Shown here: positions 23,401-38,400 of the stretch, in pieces | Layout of the letters: each line of letters opens with the position of its first letter | How positions within the stretch are numbered: the first letter of the stretch is position 1 | Source of the DNA: Beroe forskalii | Taxonomy: Eukaryota > Ctenophora > Nuda > Beroida > Beroidae | Direction: 5' to 3' | Length of the DNA: 64,000 nt | Assembly (NCBI GenBank): GCA_011033025.1 | Contig: WFMF01000560.1 | Span: forward strand, 6,031 to 70,030 | The notes under the pieces: generated by a model | The model's input: the letters and a program-made list of their open reading frames with translations, nothing else | What the model was told of the DNA's origin: nothing | Database searches by the model: none | Made by a program: the position numbers and the translations under genes

Positions 23401-26400
23401 CGCTACGGTAGTACGGTAAAACAGAAGTACCTTTTAACTTGGAACTTTCAGAATTACCAGTGAAAAGGCAACATAGCCGGCCAGTTTGGTACAGACATGG
23501 TTGTTCATATTATGGCGGCACTTCTGTATTGTGGTATGCGGATAAAATGCCGGTATTCTTCATACTGACATTGCCAATTATACTGGTATTGTTGATTGCT
23601 CATACAAGCTGCATTGTTCATAAGTTGGCATTGTTCGTAATGGTATTGTTAGGTATTCAGGAATTGGCATGCGGCGTATATTATCGACACTTGGCGCATT
23701 CCTCAAATCCTTGGCACATATCATCACACAGATTCATTGTCCATCACTGTCCAACTCCCAGCATAATTCACATATAATATGATGTCTTCAAGATGGGAAA
23801 ACACATACTCACTCATCTCTACTGTGGAAGTGTGTGTGTAAGAAAGGAGGAAACGTTTTAAAGGATATTTCTTTGGTAAAATTATATCAGATTTCCTCCA
23901 ATATTGTTAATTCTGTATTTTACCCTGGATGCTGTATTTCTTAAGAAATATAATTCAGTGGTGGACATATCATTATAGTAAACGTGTAAGATGGTTCCGC
24001 AGAAGCCAGGAAATTAGCAGACGCGAGGCTATTGGACTCTGGGGAGAGAATTCTACTGAAATAGGAAAATGCCTGGTCAAATTACCTATTCATTCATTCG
24101 AGAATGATCAACTTCCTCTTACTCTCTCAATTTCTTGATATAAAACGATCAATGATCACTGAGAGTTAAATGTGAGATAGAGATATCACGTTTTTCTTAT
24201 GAAAAATTATATGACGAATTGCGTATGGACGAGTGAAATCGAAAGTTGAGCATTTGACAAAAAACTAACGCTTTGCGTAATTTGTATATTATGTCATCAA
24301 AAATATTATCTACATTCGCGGTGGTAACACGCCATACACTTTCTACATCAAGGTGGATCTGTCCAAATGTGGCGTCTGTCTGTTTGTGTGTCTGTCTGTT
24401 TGTGTATGCCTGTTTGCCTGTCTCTTTAAGAGGGTACGTACTTTTTATACTGTATGTACTATGTGTATCGTATGTATCAGCTTGTATTTTGTATCTTATG
24501 TGCACTGCGATATTGTATCTATAATGTACTGTCTGCTTACGTTGAAAGTTCTTAAAATGTGAACGTACGCAGATCAAAGGAGCGAGCCTGTGCAGTATAT
24601 TTGCAAAGTTCCAGGAGAGACGTACTAAATGTACCAGCACATGATTGACGACACAATCATTGACAGGTGATTTACATATATAATTTGAGTGCATACTTTA
24701 CAGAGATTTTGTTGAATTGTTGACACATTACGTAATCCTACTGGGAATGGAAGAAATCTATGAAATTCTCGTGCTTTCAGCAATATAACAAATACAGGTA
24801 ATTTCAGCTAGAAAATAATATCATAGCTGGTAGAGATTGACTAGCTCTAGTGGGAATAATTTTGAAAACAGTAGTTTTCCGTCTTTTGCTTTTTCCTTTT
24901 TGAATTTTTGAGATAACATGAATTACTCATAAAATTATGAGAAAATTCATAAGAAATCATAAACCCTGCGCGCTGAAAATGGTCGGTTCACTAAATTTAC
25001 AACTCACCAATTTACTACACTGTGCTATGATAATGACAACATCTTAGCCGCCTATTTCTCGTGCGGACATACATTACCTTACACCATATTCCCAAATTCT
25101 TTGAGAAAAATCTGAAGAAAATTTCTCACGATACTCATGTAAGAACGATATACATGTTATAACTTTCTTTAATGCTAGAAGTTGTATTTGAGTCATTTGT
25201 TACAACAATCACCAAGCCGATGTATTATGATACTATTGAAGAATTTTTGAAGAATTCTTTAGCTACGAACCAAGCTCTAATTTTTGATACTTTAAGAAGG
25301 ATAATTGACATGAATCAAGAAAAATTAGACACTCCATAAAGTGCTAAATACTAAATCATTTATTATTTATAATGTTCGAGTGTTTGAATGTAACGTTCAG
25401 ACAATGCTGCTACTGTATAGACATTAGAAAGACGTCATTATTTTGTTTTTGAGCGTATATTTCCTAAGCTCTTACAATCAAAACCAATATCATAACTATG
25501 AAGCGGCTCAAGCAAGCAACAAGACACAACAACAAGATTGGTCTTTGCAGTTAAGATGACATCATTATCACTCTGCAACATTGTACTTGGTAGTTGGATG
25601 AATTTTAAATGACGAATGCTTTATCTATTATCGCGCGCGTCTTTAGTTAATAAGGTGCTTTGCCTTCATTAATCATTAAGATTTACGTTTAGGTCATTTT
25701 CTACCAATCTTTCTACCAATCTTATTACCCCCTTCCCCCTTGCTGCAATGAAATATGGTAGATATCACGGATACAGCACTTCTGTACTGTGGTTGTAGAT
25801 TAAAAAACTCTATGAAATCACTAGACAATAGCTCCTAGAGCTTCTGCTTGTTATTGTAAACAATAAAATAGATTCAAGTGCTATAATGTGTAGGCTCATC
25901 AATGTAACTGGTTTCAGGTGATTAATCATCAGTGATCAGATGAAGTGTTCTTGAAGACCCTCAAGAACAGTTGATGATTAATAAACAAATCAGTTATAGA
26001 TCGTTATAGATCGTTATAGATCGTTAGAATGGGGTCCAGAGTTGCTTCAAAAAATGGCTGTGAAAGTAAAAATGCTTTTATTTATTGATCTGAATTATTA
26101 AATTTAGAAAGTTAGAATTCTAAGTTTTTTGACTTAATGGTTTTTGAGATAACTTACCCAGAAATCCAGGCAGTCTTGTAGGACGAGGCCAGGACACAGC
26201 TTGTATCTTATCAGGGTCACGTTCGTGAACTGAAAACAGAGAGGAGTTGTTAAAAGATGAAGATCATAGGTCTGAAGGTACTCAAAACTTCCTCCAAATG
26301 AACTAAGATCGATTATTGTAATTATGTTCAGTCATTCACCGTAATTAGAAAATATTGAGATTGGGGTTGCATAAGAATATGATATGTATCCGGAGCAAGC

Positions 26401-29400
26401 GAAACGCCCAACGCAAGAGTTGACCCATATTCGTCACAAACTTTGGAGTTTTTTTGTAACACTGAAACTTTACGGAAGACACAATTCCGTTGGGTTCAGG
26501 AACTGCGTGCAATAATATTGTCATCCTATACACTGATAATGCAGTACTGAGTACACTTTTATCAATACTGTATCAAATTCTCATATACCACGCCCACTTT
26601 TTCAACTTCAGTGTCAAATAATATTATGTAAAACACACTTTACACACTGAATTGAACCTAAAAATAAAATAATTCAGTAATTTAGTTTGTAAGTCAGAGG
26701 AGAGTATTAGATTACTAGAATAATCGAAACCTAACGCCATTTTTAATTCTTTAATACTGTTCAATAACTTAGGAATTTTCTATTTTCCACGTTTGAAATT
26801 AAATATACACCTGCAATCGTTATAACAAAATCAATTGATCAAAAGTGCGTAATTGCTACAGTTTATTAAAGTAAATTGATGACGTTGAACCATCTACTGC
26901 TCGTGGACGCAGTTGCAGGAGCTATTTGAGCACAACTCATTGATCTACTTGATTAAATGACATTTTATATTCTGGAAGGTAGGTTTAATTAAGCATGGAT
27001 TGGATTGCGTATTGTTAACGTCAGAGGCTAGCGAGAATTAACATTAAATCAAGTACTTTATCAATGTCGATAATATTATTAAACTTAAACATATCTAAAA
27101 TCAAGTACTTTTTCACTCGGATTTATTTTTTCAGTGTGTTTTAATTTTATCACTTTAAATCACTAAATAAACTTTCAGAGAATTTAAAAGGGGCTCAAAA
27201 ACTATGAAAAAGGACGCATTAAATTCTGTTACCATATTAAATGGGCACCGATTCAAATTGATAGTTTCGAAATTAATCAAAATAACAAACATCTTACCTT
27301 TTCTATTTCAGCAATGAGGTTGTAGAGCTTGGTGGTTGGAGGTAAGTTGAAGTGGATTTCCTTTCCGAGCCCTTTCTTGGAGCACATGATGAAGGCTGGC
27401 AGTTTCACCTGAAGGAGGATTTTGTTAGAATATTGGTGTTTTAATAAACCATCCAAAAAGCTAAATGATAAGTAAATACCAAGCATTTATTGAGACATCG
27501 TTTAATATTTTAGTCAATCAATCGTGTAATTGTAAGTTATTTTAAAAGGAAGGCGTTGCTAAATCAATAAAAATGATTCGTTAAATTTATAACGTCTATT
27601 AATATCCAATTCCGCCTCACATGATTTAAACCAATTTTCACCTTTAAATACTATTTCAAGTATTTAACTTGAATTCAAATTATAGTCTCAAAATTGAACA
27701 TAATCTGGCGTTACGTTAATTATAATTGACGATTTCTCCGAGTTTCATGTCTAATAATATTCTTCCATACTAAATATGACAAAAAATTCCCAACATCATG
27801 AATTATTGAATTGATAACCGTGTTCGGTGTAGAAAATTGAAAACGTCGAAAACATTGATCAGGTACAAGATGTAAATGCTCGCCAAATATCTACTTTTGA
27901 CATTTGAAAATAATGTTTATTTATCGAAGTAGGACTTAGGAGGGTGTGTGACGCCTGTTCATGAACTACAAATAGCCGTGGAAGCAAGAATGGATTTTTC
28001 ATGACCAATATCGAACATATATTAGCTCAGTGATCAGTCATCTGACATGAAAACTCGACGACTCCATTTGGATATATCAACTGCAAGGGTGGTTTATGTA
28101 CCCCAGGGACATAGCTATTAGCCAGCTCGGGTATGAAGACTATTCATTGCATACCTAGGAAATACATTGCATACCCTGGTCCCAAACCCTGGCTACTGAT
28201 GAAAATAACCCTTGCAGTGTCTCAAAGGGAAATATCCAATCATAGCTAGTTAGTCTTAATTTTCCTGTGGAAATCTAAATGTCCTTGGAAATATTTTGCA
28301 TACCCTGGTCTTAAACCCTGGTGTACCCTCTGAGGAAGAACCCTCAGAGCACCACGTGGATATATATTGACAGGACGCAGACAGAAGGAGCTGTCAAAAC
28401 TCCAACCTCTGCATTCAGTCTATGTGAGCTCTAACAATAGATATAGGAGGGTCAGTCTCGTCAAATCACCATCTTAAAACAAGACGATGACGTCACTTCC
28501 TTGGGAAATGTCTTGGTCTATGACTGGTCTGTATGCATGGCATGAACCGCTCTAATGCCACTCAGCCGCGGCATTTAGCCCCTGTCTGAGGTCAATTATC
28601 ACTGCCAAATCTTCCTGGTGTACGAGAGTCACGTGACGCAGAATGCTGCCGTCTGATTGGCTGATGCTCGTCACGTGACCGCGAGATGGCGGCGTTTGAT
28701 TGGCTACCAGCTCGCGAGGAGATACGAGGTGATTGGTTGGATTTCAGGGCGAGTTCAGTGAGTCGTGATATGGTGGAAGTGGTGTTGATTGATGCTATTT
28801 CTGCAGAAAAACAGGGAGATATAGCATGGGTTATATTTCATGGAGATATATAGACATGCACTGTGCTGCGGATGAAAGGTGGGCTGTTAAACGTCGTTTA
28901 TCTGCCATTATAACACCAGATAGAGACGTCACTTAGGCAGCTGTCAATTGCAAAGTGAACTTGGACTACAGAGTAAATTACAAGAAACACAGCGATATAA
29001 ATTGTCTGGGCGTGTGTACTGTTGTCGTAGTGGAGATAGGAAAAAACTGGCCAGAATTCATAAATTTACATGAGGGCCAGATGCTACACAAAATGTTCTA
29101 TATATACAACATTTTATCATTATCATATAGTTATATCAACAATAGAGAACAATAACTTTCTCTCATTATGTACAAAACAACATTTCTCGTTGGTATATAA
29201 TATTTATAAGGTTTCCATAATAAAATTTTAGTTTTGGGAAACTTGGTGAAAAGTTAATAAACTATAATATGCAATGTTATTGAGTTATTAAGCCAATATT
29301 ATTTGAATTTATACATGTTCAGTTTGAAACCTTGTTTGTTCATGTCTTTCTTCATCACGAACGGCCAGGAACGGGATAATGTCATTGTGACCTTGTAATT

Positions 29401-32400
29401 ATACATACTATAACAGCAAAAATTATCATAATATCATATGCTGCGGCTAAAATGGGCTAAACATGGCTAAAAGTTACATCACATGGTTATGTTTTGGAGT
29501 CATTTCAAGGCCGTGAAGACCCCAAATATATTTTCTGTGTGATTCATTCAACCAGCTGTACAAGTATTGACATACGGTATCCGAGGTATAGACGTGTTTA
29601 TATAATTCTTCTCAAACCGTGAGAACGTATATAATATCTTCTGAATTCTGAAGTCCTCAAATTCCCACAGTTGACATAAAATATTATTCTTTTGACGTCA
29701 GTGGTGTTTTCTGATCAAATAAACTTATTACTGCATAAAACATGAGTATATCATTTGTCTTGTAAAGGGCACAGAATGAATTATTACATACAAACCCACG
29801 AACGGTGAATGGTTGCTTACGTCGTCATTAATTTACCATTATAATCCATGATAATGACGTCACTCTAAGCTAATCGCACGTGGTTTATTATGGAACATCG
29901 TGGACGTGGTGCAAAGTGCATAATTTGACATATTTTCACTGGGAATTATGAAGGTTATTGAATGTTGAGGCTAGAGTCAAATTAAGTACTAATTTTGAAC
30001 GAGTGACCTAGAATATGGAAGTTGAATAGTGATATCGCAACGTCAAGAAAAATCATAGTGAACGTAAAATTCAATAATTTGACTTTCCAATAACATTTTT
30101 CGCCTTTCTACAGAATTCTTGCCTTATACCATTCACAAATCTTCACACACCTACGTAAGACATGTTCAATGTTCATGTACTCTGGTAAATTTGAAACTTT
30201 TGTAGTTCATGGATATGAACTGACACTATTCTAACTTTAGACATACAGTCATGTTTCTTTCATTCATAAGTTTATAATATTTATTTCAAACAATTAGACC
30301 ATTTGAGGTAGGTCGAATAAAAATATGATCTGGGAATTGAAGGGTGAAGTTATAAGAAGGTCGATATGTGATAATTTGTACCACTTAAGAACCTTTTAGC
30401 TTTCAATAATGGACAAGATATATAGATAGAGTAGATAGGTGGTGATTCATATCATGATGTCGTATCATATTCTTCAGAAAGCTAGAAATACACACTATAA
30501 CCACTGTTATAAAGGGAGACATTCAGATTATAAAATACGATTGAAGTTTGAACACTATCCTCTCTATCCATAGTACACACTTCAGAATTCTTTACTTCGG
30601 ATCACTTTAAAATCACTTAGTACTTTGAGAATTGAAGACTTTTGATTGATCTTCCGACTATATTCATTCAAGTTGTACACGCATGAAAATTGGCGATTCT
30701 GTCTTTAACTCACGATTTCAAAACCTCGCACCCGCCAATTTGTCTTGTGTGACAAATATCTCTCGTTAATAACTTTGGAAGAGATTCAAGTAAGTTATAA
30801 CATTCGCAGAACACACTTTTTAAACACATACATACATAGCCCCCTCTCAGCGAACATATTCAGAATGGATCATATAGGGCGATGGAAAATGATGTCATTT
30901 TCATGATTTAGAATGGTGAATTGATGTCGTCATGTTGCCTAGTTTTCATGTTCTAGAGTCTGCCTCACACTTTTATTAAAACTCTTGACAAGTTTGAGAG
31001 TTTGGAACTACTCGAAGTTTTATTATTTTAACATCATACGTTGAGCAGCTGTTACGTTGGTAAAGTTACACGGTATATACGTTATTGTATATGAAAACTT
31101 GAAAACATGAAAGTTTATCAAGACAGTTCTGAGTTTCGGCTGTCATTGATGACATAAACAGATGCGGCATGCGGATATAAGAGGGTTAAACGCGCTCAAC
31201 CGAGCACTTCAAAAACCGCGCGCGCGAAAATAAGGCATTTCAGAGTCTTCAATTTGTTACATTGCACTATCGTAATGACGACATTTAACCCCCATGTTTG
31301 CTCTGTGATCTCTGAGCATATAAAACCGTGACAATAACGTCACTTCCATTTTCTAACCGCCCATGATTTTTAAGGACCTGTGTTGTGAAAAAGTCGATGA
31401 AGTACATACTCAACAACTCTTTGATTGTGGAGTACAGCGGTTTACAATTTAAGAACCACTCTTAAAGTGTCACCAAAGTCAACAAATCTGTAGATAAGTT
31501 GACTTGAGTAGGTACACAGTGGTTTACAATTAAAGTACAGCCAACTCAAGTCAACAATCTGCAGTTGAGTTGGGCGGTTCCCATCACCACACTACTTGAA
31601 TATAAGTACAGACGTCATCATCAGAGCTGCTCCTTATATACTGAGTCAAAATATTATATATGTTATGTTTGTTCAACAATGGTTGATGAGTTGATGTAAT
31701 GAAAGCATATTATATAACATGTGCTGAACTTCTTGTTTTGTTTACTAACAACAATATATGACGAAGGGTGTAAACTGTACACTGTACAGTAGAGTTGTTG
31801 TTATATAATGTTCTAAAACGTGTATGACATATACAAAGGCATTGGCAGGCGGAAGAAGCAACTACTTATGATCACAGTTTAGTTTCTTCCTTAAACCTCT
31901 CGCGCTAACCTCTGGAATAGAAATTGATATCAGCAGTGTTATGAAAGTATGAAAAATTTCCGGCTTCGCCCTGTACTGCTTTAAGTGCACAAACCCGCTC
32001 AAATTTGATGCAGTTAGGTATAAACTCATCGGAATAATCCCTCGGATTTATCAGCTCTGGCATCAAAACGAGCAGGTTTACACTATTCCTGTTGTTTCTG
32101 TGACATATCATGATTCAGTATCCCTACTGCCTACACCTCTATGATCATCTAAAACTTCGGATTAGTGATAGAGCAACTAAGTAAAACTCAATTCATTACC
32201 CATATTGTGTTCTGCGATACATCACTGCATTATGCAGTAGGTAACTCTAACTGTTTACCGTCCTCAATTCACCACATTAACCCATGATAATGAAGTCATT
32301 CTCAACCACATTCATATTACAAACTAAGTTATATAGCTAAGTTATATAGCAAAGCTAACTTTCAAATTTAGTGGTAGTAAATTACAACCTAAATTATATA

Positions 32401-35400
32401 ACTACTAAGTTTCAAATTAAGTGGTAATAAATCTACTTACAAATTTAGTGGTAGTAAATCTCTAGTTGTGTGAAGTGGGAGACAAGGATAAAGTGTAACA
32501 TACGTAATATTGATTAAGGTAGTATAATATAAAGTTAAGCATGAGTGCGAATTAGAATAATTGGTTTGACATCATCAAGGACATCAAGAGGCTACGTTAA
32601 AGCTTGATAATGACATCACTCTCAACTCTCTGAAAGTACAACACACAGGTGCACAAAACCCCACACACGCAGAAAATAGGCGGTTAAGATGACATCATTA
32701 TCAAAGCACAACGTGGTAAGTTGATAACTCGCGCGCGCGGTTTAGTCACTCCTCAACAGGAAGACACAGTGCTATATCACAGCTTGTTACGGAAATGGGG
32801 ATGTTGAGTGGTGGTTACGTGGAGCTCTTGAAACACATCTGGGTGAAAGTAACACAGTTCTGTGATGGGTGAAACAGGTGTATACGTCACCACTGTTATA
32901 ATAAAGTGGTGAAACGGTTCAGATGTGGAGAATATGGCGATATGATGTCATCAGTTGTGCATTCTAAATGATGATAATGATGTCACTCCCAAGTGAGTAT
33001 TAATCCTGGGTACACAGAAGATAATTCAGATTTCAGGGGATAGAAAGATAAGGGATTGTTTCCTCAAAGCATAAAAGCAGTGAGGTTTGTCAGGGCGTGG
33101 TAGGGCGCAAATAAGAGATAATGATAGGGGATGATGATCACTTGCTTTCTTGAAATTTTGAGAACTCTAGTTTCTAGTCTGATTATCATAATGGTGTCAT
33201 AAAGCCATGGGCGTTAGCAGTTAACTCACCATGATTCAAATAATCTAGCTGAATAGGGTTGAATAAATGGATCTTACTGATCAAGTTGTACTATAGACTT
33301 TTGTCATGTGGTTTGAAGACAAAAGTATTAACTTATTAAGGAACGCTTTAATACAGGTGGGTGTGAACTTTCAAATCTTCCTTACTTCCTTATACGTCAT
33401 TAAAGGTTCATACTCCACTAATTCACCGCTATAACCTGTGATAATTACGTCAATATTCATCTCCTATGTAATGTCATACACACCACTTTGGACAAGTACA
33501 ACAGTCTAGATTAGAGAGTGCATTAGAAAGTTAGAATTATAAGCTGGATAGCCCTCAAATACTTTACAGATATAGATCATTATTACGGTAGGGTAAGATC
33601 TGATTTGTAGCAAAACTACAGGTCCTGCAAGCCCGCAATATGTCATGGTGGTCCGTGGTTTGATAACATGATTCCCAGATCATGTCGACATTGTAACGCC
33701 TTGAATAATATCTGCGCAGTGAGTGGTTACTTATCATGTTAAAATGGTTGATGGGTGCACCACAAGTTACCCCTCCCCAACCGATATGGTTGCGCTAGCT
33801 AAAGAACAAGCTTTAGAGGGTAACTGATGCAGCTTCACTATGTCTATTAATTTGATATCTTTACTTATTTATCTTTTTTATTTGATCATTGAAAGGACAA
33901 GCTGCATCTAGTGGGAAATCATGAAGCCCACAAACCACTGAAACTCTGATTGAATGAGATATGCTAGGAGCGTATGAGTATTGAGTAGTTGGGGTATTTG
34001 AGCTGATGATAACTTGCACAAGAACTGCAGATGCTGTTAAAGCAAACCACACGTTGCAGAACGTCAATCTTTTGAACCCACACACCAATCAAGATAACCT
34101 AGAAGTTTATAAAATGATCTTTTGACGTGTTCCAATCTGGAAGTGAGAAATGAAGATCGTCACTAGCCTTTCATACAATCAAAGTCCTACGTAAGGGTTG
34201 ATTGGACCTGGTCCACGAAGCATAGACAGTCATCAACTTGCTACTTTGGGCTATGATGATGACGTCATCACAACTACTTGACATATTTATCTCACGAGTA
34301 AATGAGCATCACTCTTTGGATGGTGTCCAAGTATTTAGTGAATGATGCAGCAATTTCACAGTGAAATAACAGCAGTTCGAGGAAGGTTTGTATATGAGCT
34401 CAAACTCATTATAATCTTCACTCAGAGCTTAGAAATTGACTAAGGACTCCTCACCAAGAATTCAAAATTTTCAGGACCAACTATTGTCTTTTTGTAGGTT
34501 GGAGGCACAGTGGATGATTGAAGCTGTTGTACGGGATTTAAGATTTCTTGGATTCCACCAATCAAGTGTCAACACTTAGCATAGCTTGATATACACGGTC
34601 TAGGAAGACTGACTCACAGGGTTCAAACTCTGTCTTTCAGGCTTTCATGAGTAATCGTTAGACTAGATGCTCAAATCACATGACTGAACTAAAATCATCT
34701 GTACTGCCTGACTTAAATTCCGTACATTTTCAGCCCGTTCGAACTCCCCCAGTTTTAGTAAATTCCAAACATTTCCAGCTCCCAAATATAACTGAACATA
34801 TATTTATGATTTTAGAATTCACACACTAAAAAATAACTTCCACACGTACGAATCATGAAGTAAAAGGCGGTTTGAACCTCTCAATTCACCATATTGGAGC
34901 AAGATAAATACGTCATTTTGGTCTAAATATATATTCTAGAATTTATAATCCTCGGCACAGTCAGGATATCAAGCCCTGCAGGGGAGATCTTAGCATACCA
35001 AGTTCCGACCCCTCCATACAGAATAAACTAGACTCGTCAACGTCATCAACACACCACTTTGTGCTATGATAATGACGTCATCACAACCCCCCTATATATT
35101 CGTCCTGTGCTCGTTATATATTACCACCCTTGAGTTGTTGACAGGATTCCTTGATTACCAAGTATATGGCAGATCATGGGGAATATACCTTATTACATGA
35201 AATTAAGAAAGCAGTTAATTAAGAAACCGGGCAAAAAAGTTTCTTAATAAACTGCATCTTAATTTCTTAAAAGCTTCTTAATTAATGTTCAACCTTTAAA
35301 AAGTTTCTTAATTTGATGCTTTCTTATTTTCCTGACGATTAATTAGTTGCTTACTAAATTTGTTACAATAAGGTAGAGATCATGAGCAGAGGGGATATAC

Positions 35401-38400
35401 GCGGACCAAAACATAATCATAGACAATTCTACGTCATCAAAGGAACACCTGAAACTATGATAATGACGTCAGTACTTTGAATCTATATGTTGTTTGGTGG
35501 CTGAGTTACATGGTGGTCTATTCTGGGATGACTGGTATGTCAGTGTGTGTGAGTATGATCGTATTTCACAGGGTTTTCCCTCCACATTCCCAAATATTTT
35601 GGTGTACTACCATATTGTCAGGTGGTAATAATAAATAATAATAATTTAGAGCTTGATAAAGGAGTTGTACAGATTCTGCAGCACATTCCTTGGTACTTGA
35701 GCATCTGAGATGCGAACCATCTAAATAATTTAGCTGTTATTGGATGCATTGAAATTTGAAAGTCGCGCAGGGTGAAATATCATCCGAAAAACAACTTTCC
35801 CTGGTCCAGTAACTTCCACCCAGCGGCCTGGGAAATGAAATTGAAAAGTAATGAAATACTCAAACCGATGAGAGCGATTCTTTTACAACTACCTACCATG
35901 CTTTTAATTTTTCTCTGTTTTTTTGGTTTGACTGTAAATTGATTAGTTTCTGAAACCACGGTAAAATGATGAGACACTCTGAACGAGCATGTTTTGGCAG
36001 TTTTAAATCTTCAATTACAAATATCAACCAATAGATTACAGCATGTGATTTATACAAATTGTCTACCTTAACAATCACCTTGGAGGGGCGTGATCAATAT
36101 TAGTTTTAACTTTTTAATATATCACTATTGATGAATGAAATTAATATTTAAACCTCTTGAAATTATGACTCAATCCACAGACGTCTCGGGCATTTTAACC
36201 AACCCGTTGTTACTTGAGCTGACAAGCAAGAACAAAGGTTTTTAATAAACCTCATATTATAAAATTCATTCATGATTTTTAACACATTCCAGACTCACTG
36301 TAAGATTAACTACATAATATGATTAAATCACTAGCATACTAAAATTCATGAAATAAACTGCAAATAAAAACATATTATTACATTTGAATAAATTAATTCA
36401 TGAATAAACTAAATATTTTATTAATATTATATTTGACATAGGATCACCAAGCACAACTAAACATAGTACGCAAGGTTATCTTTTTACGTGAAATGTTACG
36501 TCAATGACTTAAATTCTGAAGATTTCATCGTATAAAAGCGTCAATATTAGATGCAGATCAATTAATGATCACTTTCCTAGTTGCGTAAAATATAATATTT
36601 AAAAGGTCGCCCACGAATTTCAGCAGCATGAATAATGCATACAGCTGAATTGTCAGATTGACGACTGACGCATTTAAATTTATGGCAAATTTATTGAACC
36701 CAACTACAACTATAAAAGGAAAAGTCATTATCATTGCATGCTAAATTTAATGGAAACTGATAAAGTTCAGATCAAAGAACTAATTTGTGTCTATGGACCG
36801 GTTTCAATCCGAAAATGAATGTCTCTATCCAGTGACCAATGACCCCTATTCTTCCGAAAATGAATGTCTCCCTATCGATAGTTACCATCTTGAACCTGAA
36901 CGCTATATACTAATTTTACACTAATTTAATTCATTAGTAGTATTAGTTAGACCGTACTTACAACTCATTAATTAATAAACTCACTAGGACACTCTCTGTT
37001 ATTTTACGCCACACAGTCGCATAACAGGGGTTTGCGAGTGATGTCGATATCATGATTTATAAAGGAGGGATCATGACGCTTACCGGAATTGCCTATTCTC
37101 TACGCGCGCTTACAGTTTACACGTGGATAATGAATCCTTGAACAAGATCCACATTCTAACACAAATCAAGCAGGATTTTCCGCATAATATGTGTGTGTAT
37201 TAGAACTCATATAGCCTTGTTTTACGATCTAAATATCATGAAGCAAACTGGAAGATTGTGCAAGGTTCAGTACAGACTCTATAATACATATTGTGAATGA
37301 GAATGTGGAATGTACATTGTACATAGAACTACGGAAGTCGAAGTATAACGTATCTCTGCCTTTGATTCTCAAGACTTCTGGAGAGTTTCCAGGAATGTAT
37401 ATATGCGTACATTTGACCCCCTCATAGCTTCCTAACATGCATATCAGTAAATTACCTCCATCAAGAAGCATATAAAGTCCATCAAGCAACCATATCACAT
37501 TAGAGCTCCTCTCTCTCTCAAGCTCCCATACTATATTATTATAGGCGAGCACAGAAAAATAACCATGTTTCGTCATCAAATAACCACTGTTGTACATGAT
37601 AATGACGTCACTCTCAATCACCTATTTAGTGGGAGGAGGCAGACCTCTCAGTGTTCTTCGGGAGAATCAATTTGGTAACTAAAATAGTGTACGTTAGCAT
37701 ACAGCTTTATGTATTTTATTAAGTCCACAGCAGCAGTGGGTGCTAGTGAGACTGAGACGAAGCTTCATGATAAGACATAAGTATCACTTCAGGCTAGATT
37801 TATTTGATTATTCGGTCGAAAGTGTTTTAATCAAAGTAAAGTTGATTGAGAAAATCGAATGAGGAAATTACCAAATAAGAACACAAAACATATTTTTCGA
37901 TGTTCCGAGAAAAGCGTTGTCGCAATATGAAATGTCGCAATATGAAATTTGGCAAATGTATTTGTGATAAAAAGGTTCTGTTTCATGGTTCTGTTCTCAA
38001 CATGAGAACATGACACAGTGACAATTTAAAGTTTGTGAACCTCAATCAATAGCCTTTTACTTGTTATAACACTGTGACAGATTAAAACTTACGTAATGAC
38101 GTGTATTATTATTTTTAGCTCTAAATGGGCACTTTACAACACAGTATGCTCCTTTGTCAAAATATGACTTTGTGAATAATAAAAACTAAATATTATTTTA
38201 TTCATAATGGTTCTTGAGTACTGCTACTGGCCACAGCACACTATGACTTAATATGGCCAGAAGAAACAGTTCAAAGCTAAGATGTTATATTGAGAATTTT
38301 AAAGCCTTCGATTATGAATGATTGATTTCTAAATCTATGCATTGAAACTCGTATTCTTATCTACAAACCACAGTATAGAAGTGCTACTCTGCCATATTTC

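Larger units (their letters stand above)
19041..26157 (-). other. RasGEF intron of ~7.1 kb
   Basis: Contains the nested secreted-protein gene (22,241-23,074) and CRE-core repeat copies at 21,634-21,730, 24,961-25,066 and 25,548-25,648. A CpG-containing patch near 19,138-19,200 (runs of CGCGCGCG) is unexplained. Otherwise AT-rich DNA in which I see no gene. Confidence 0.65.
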
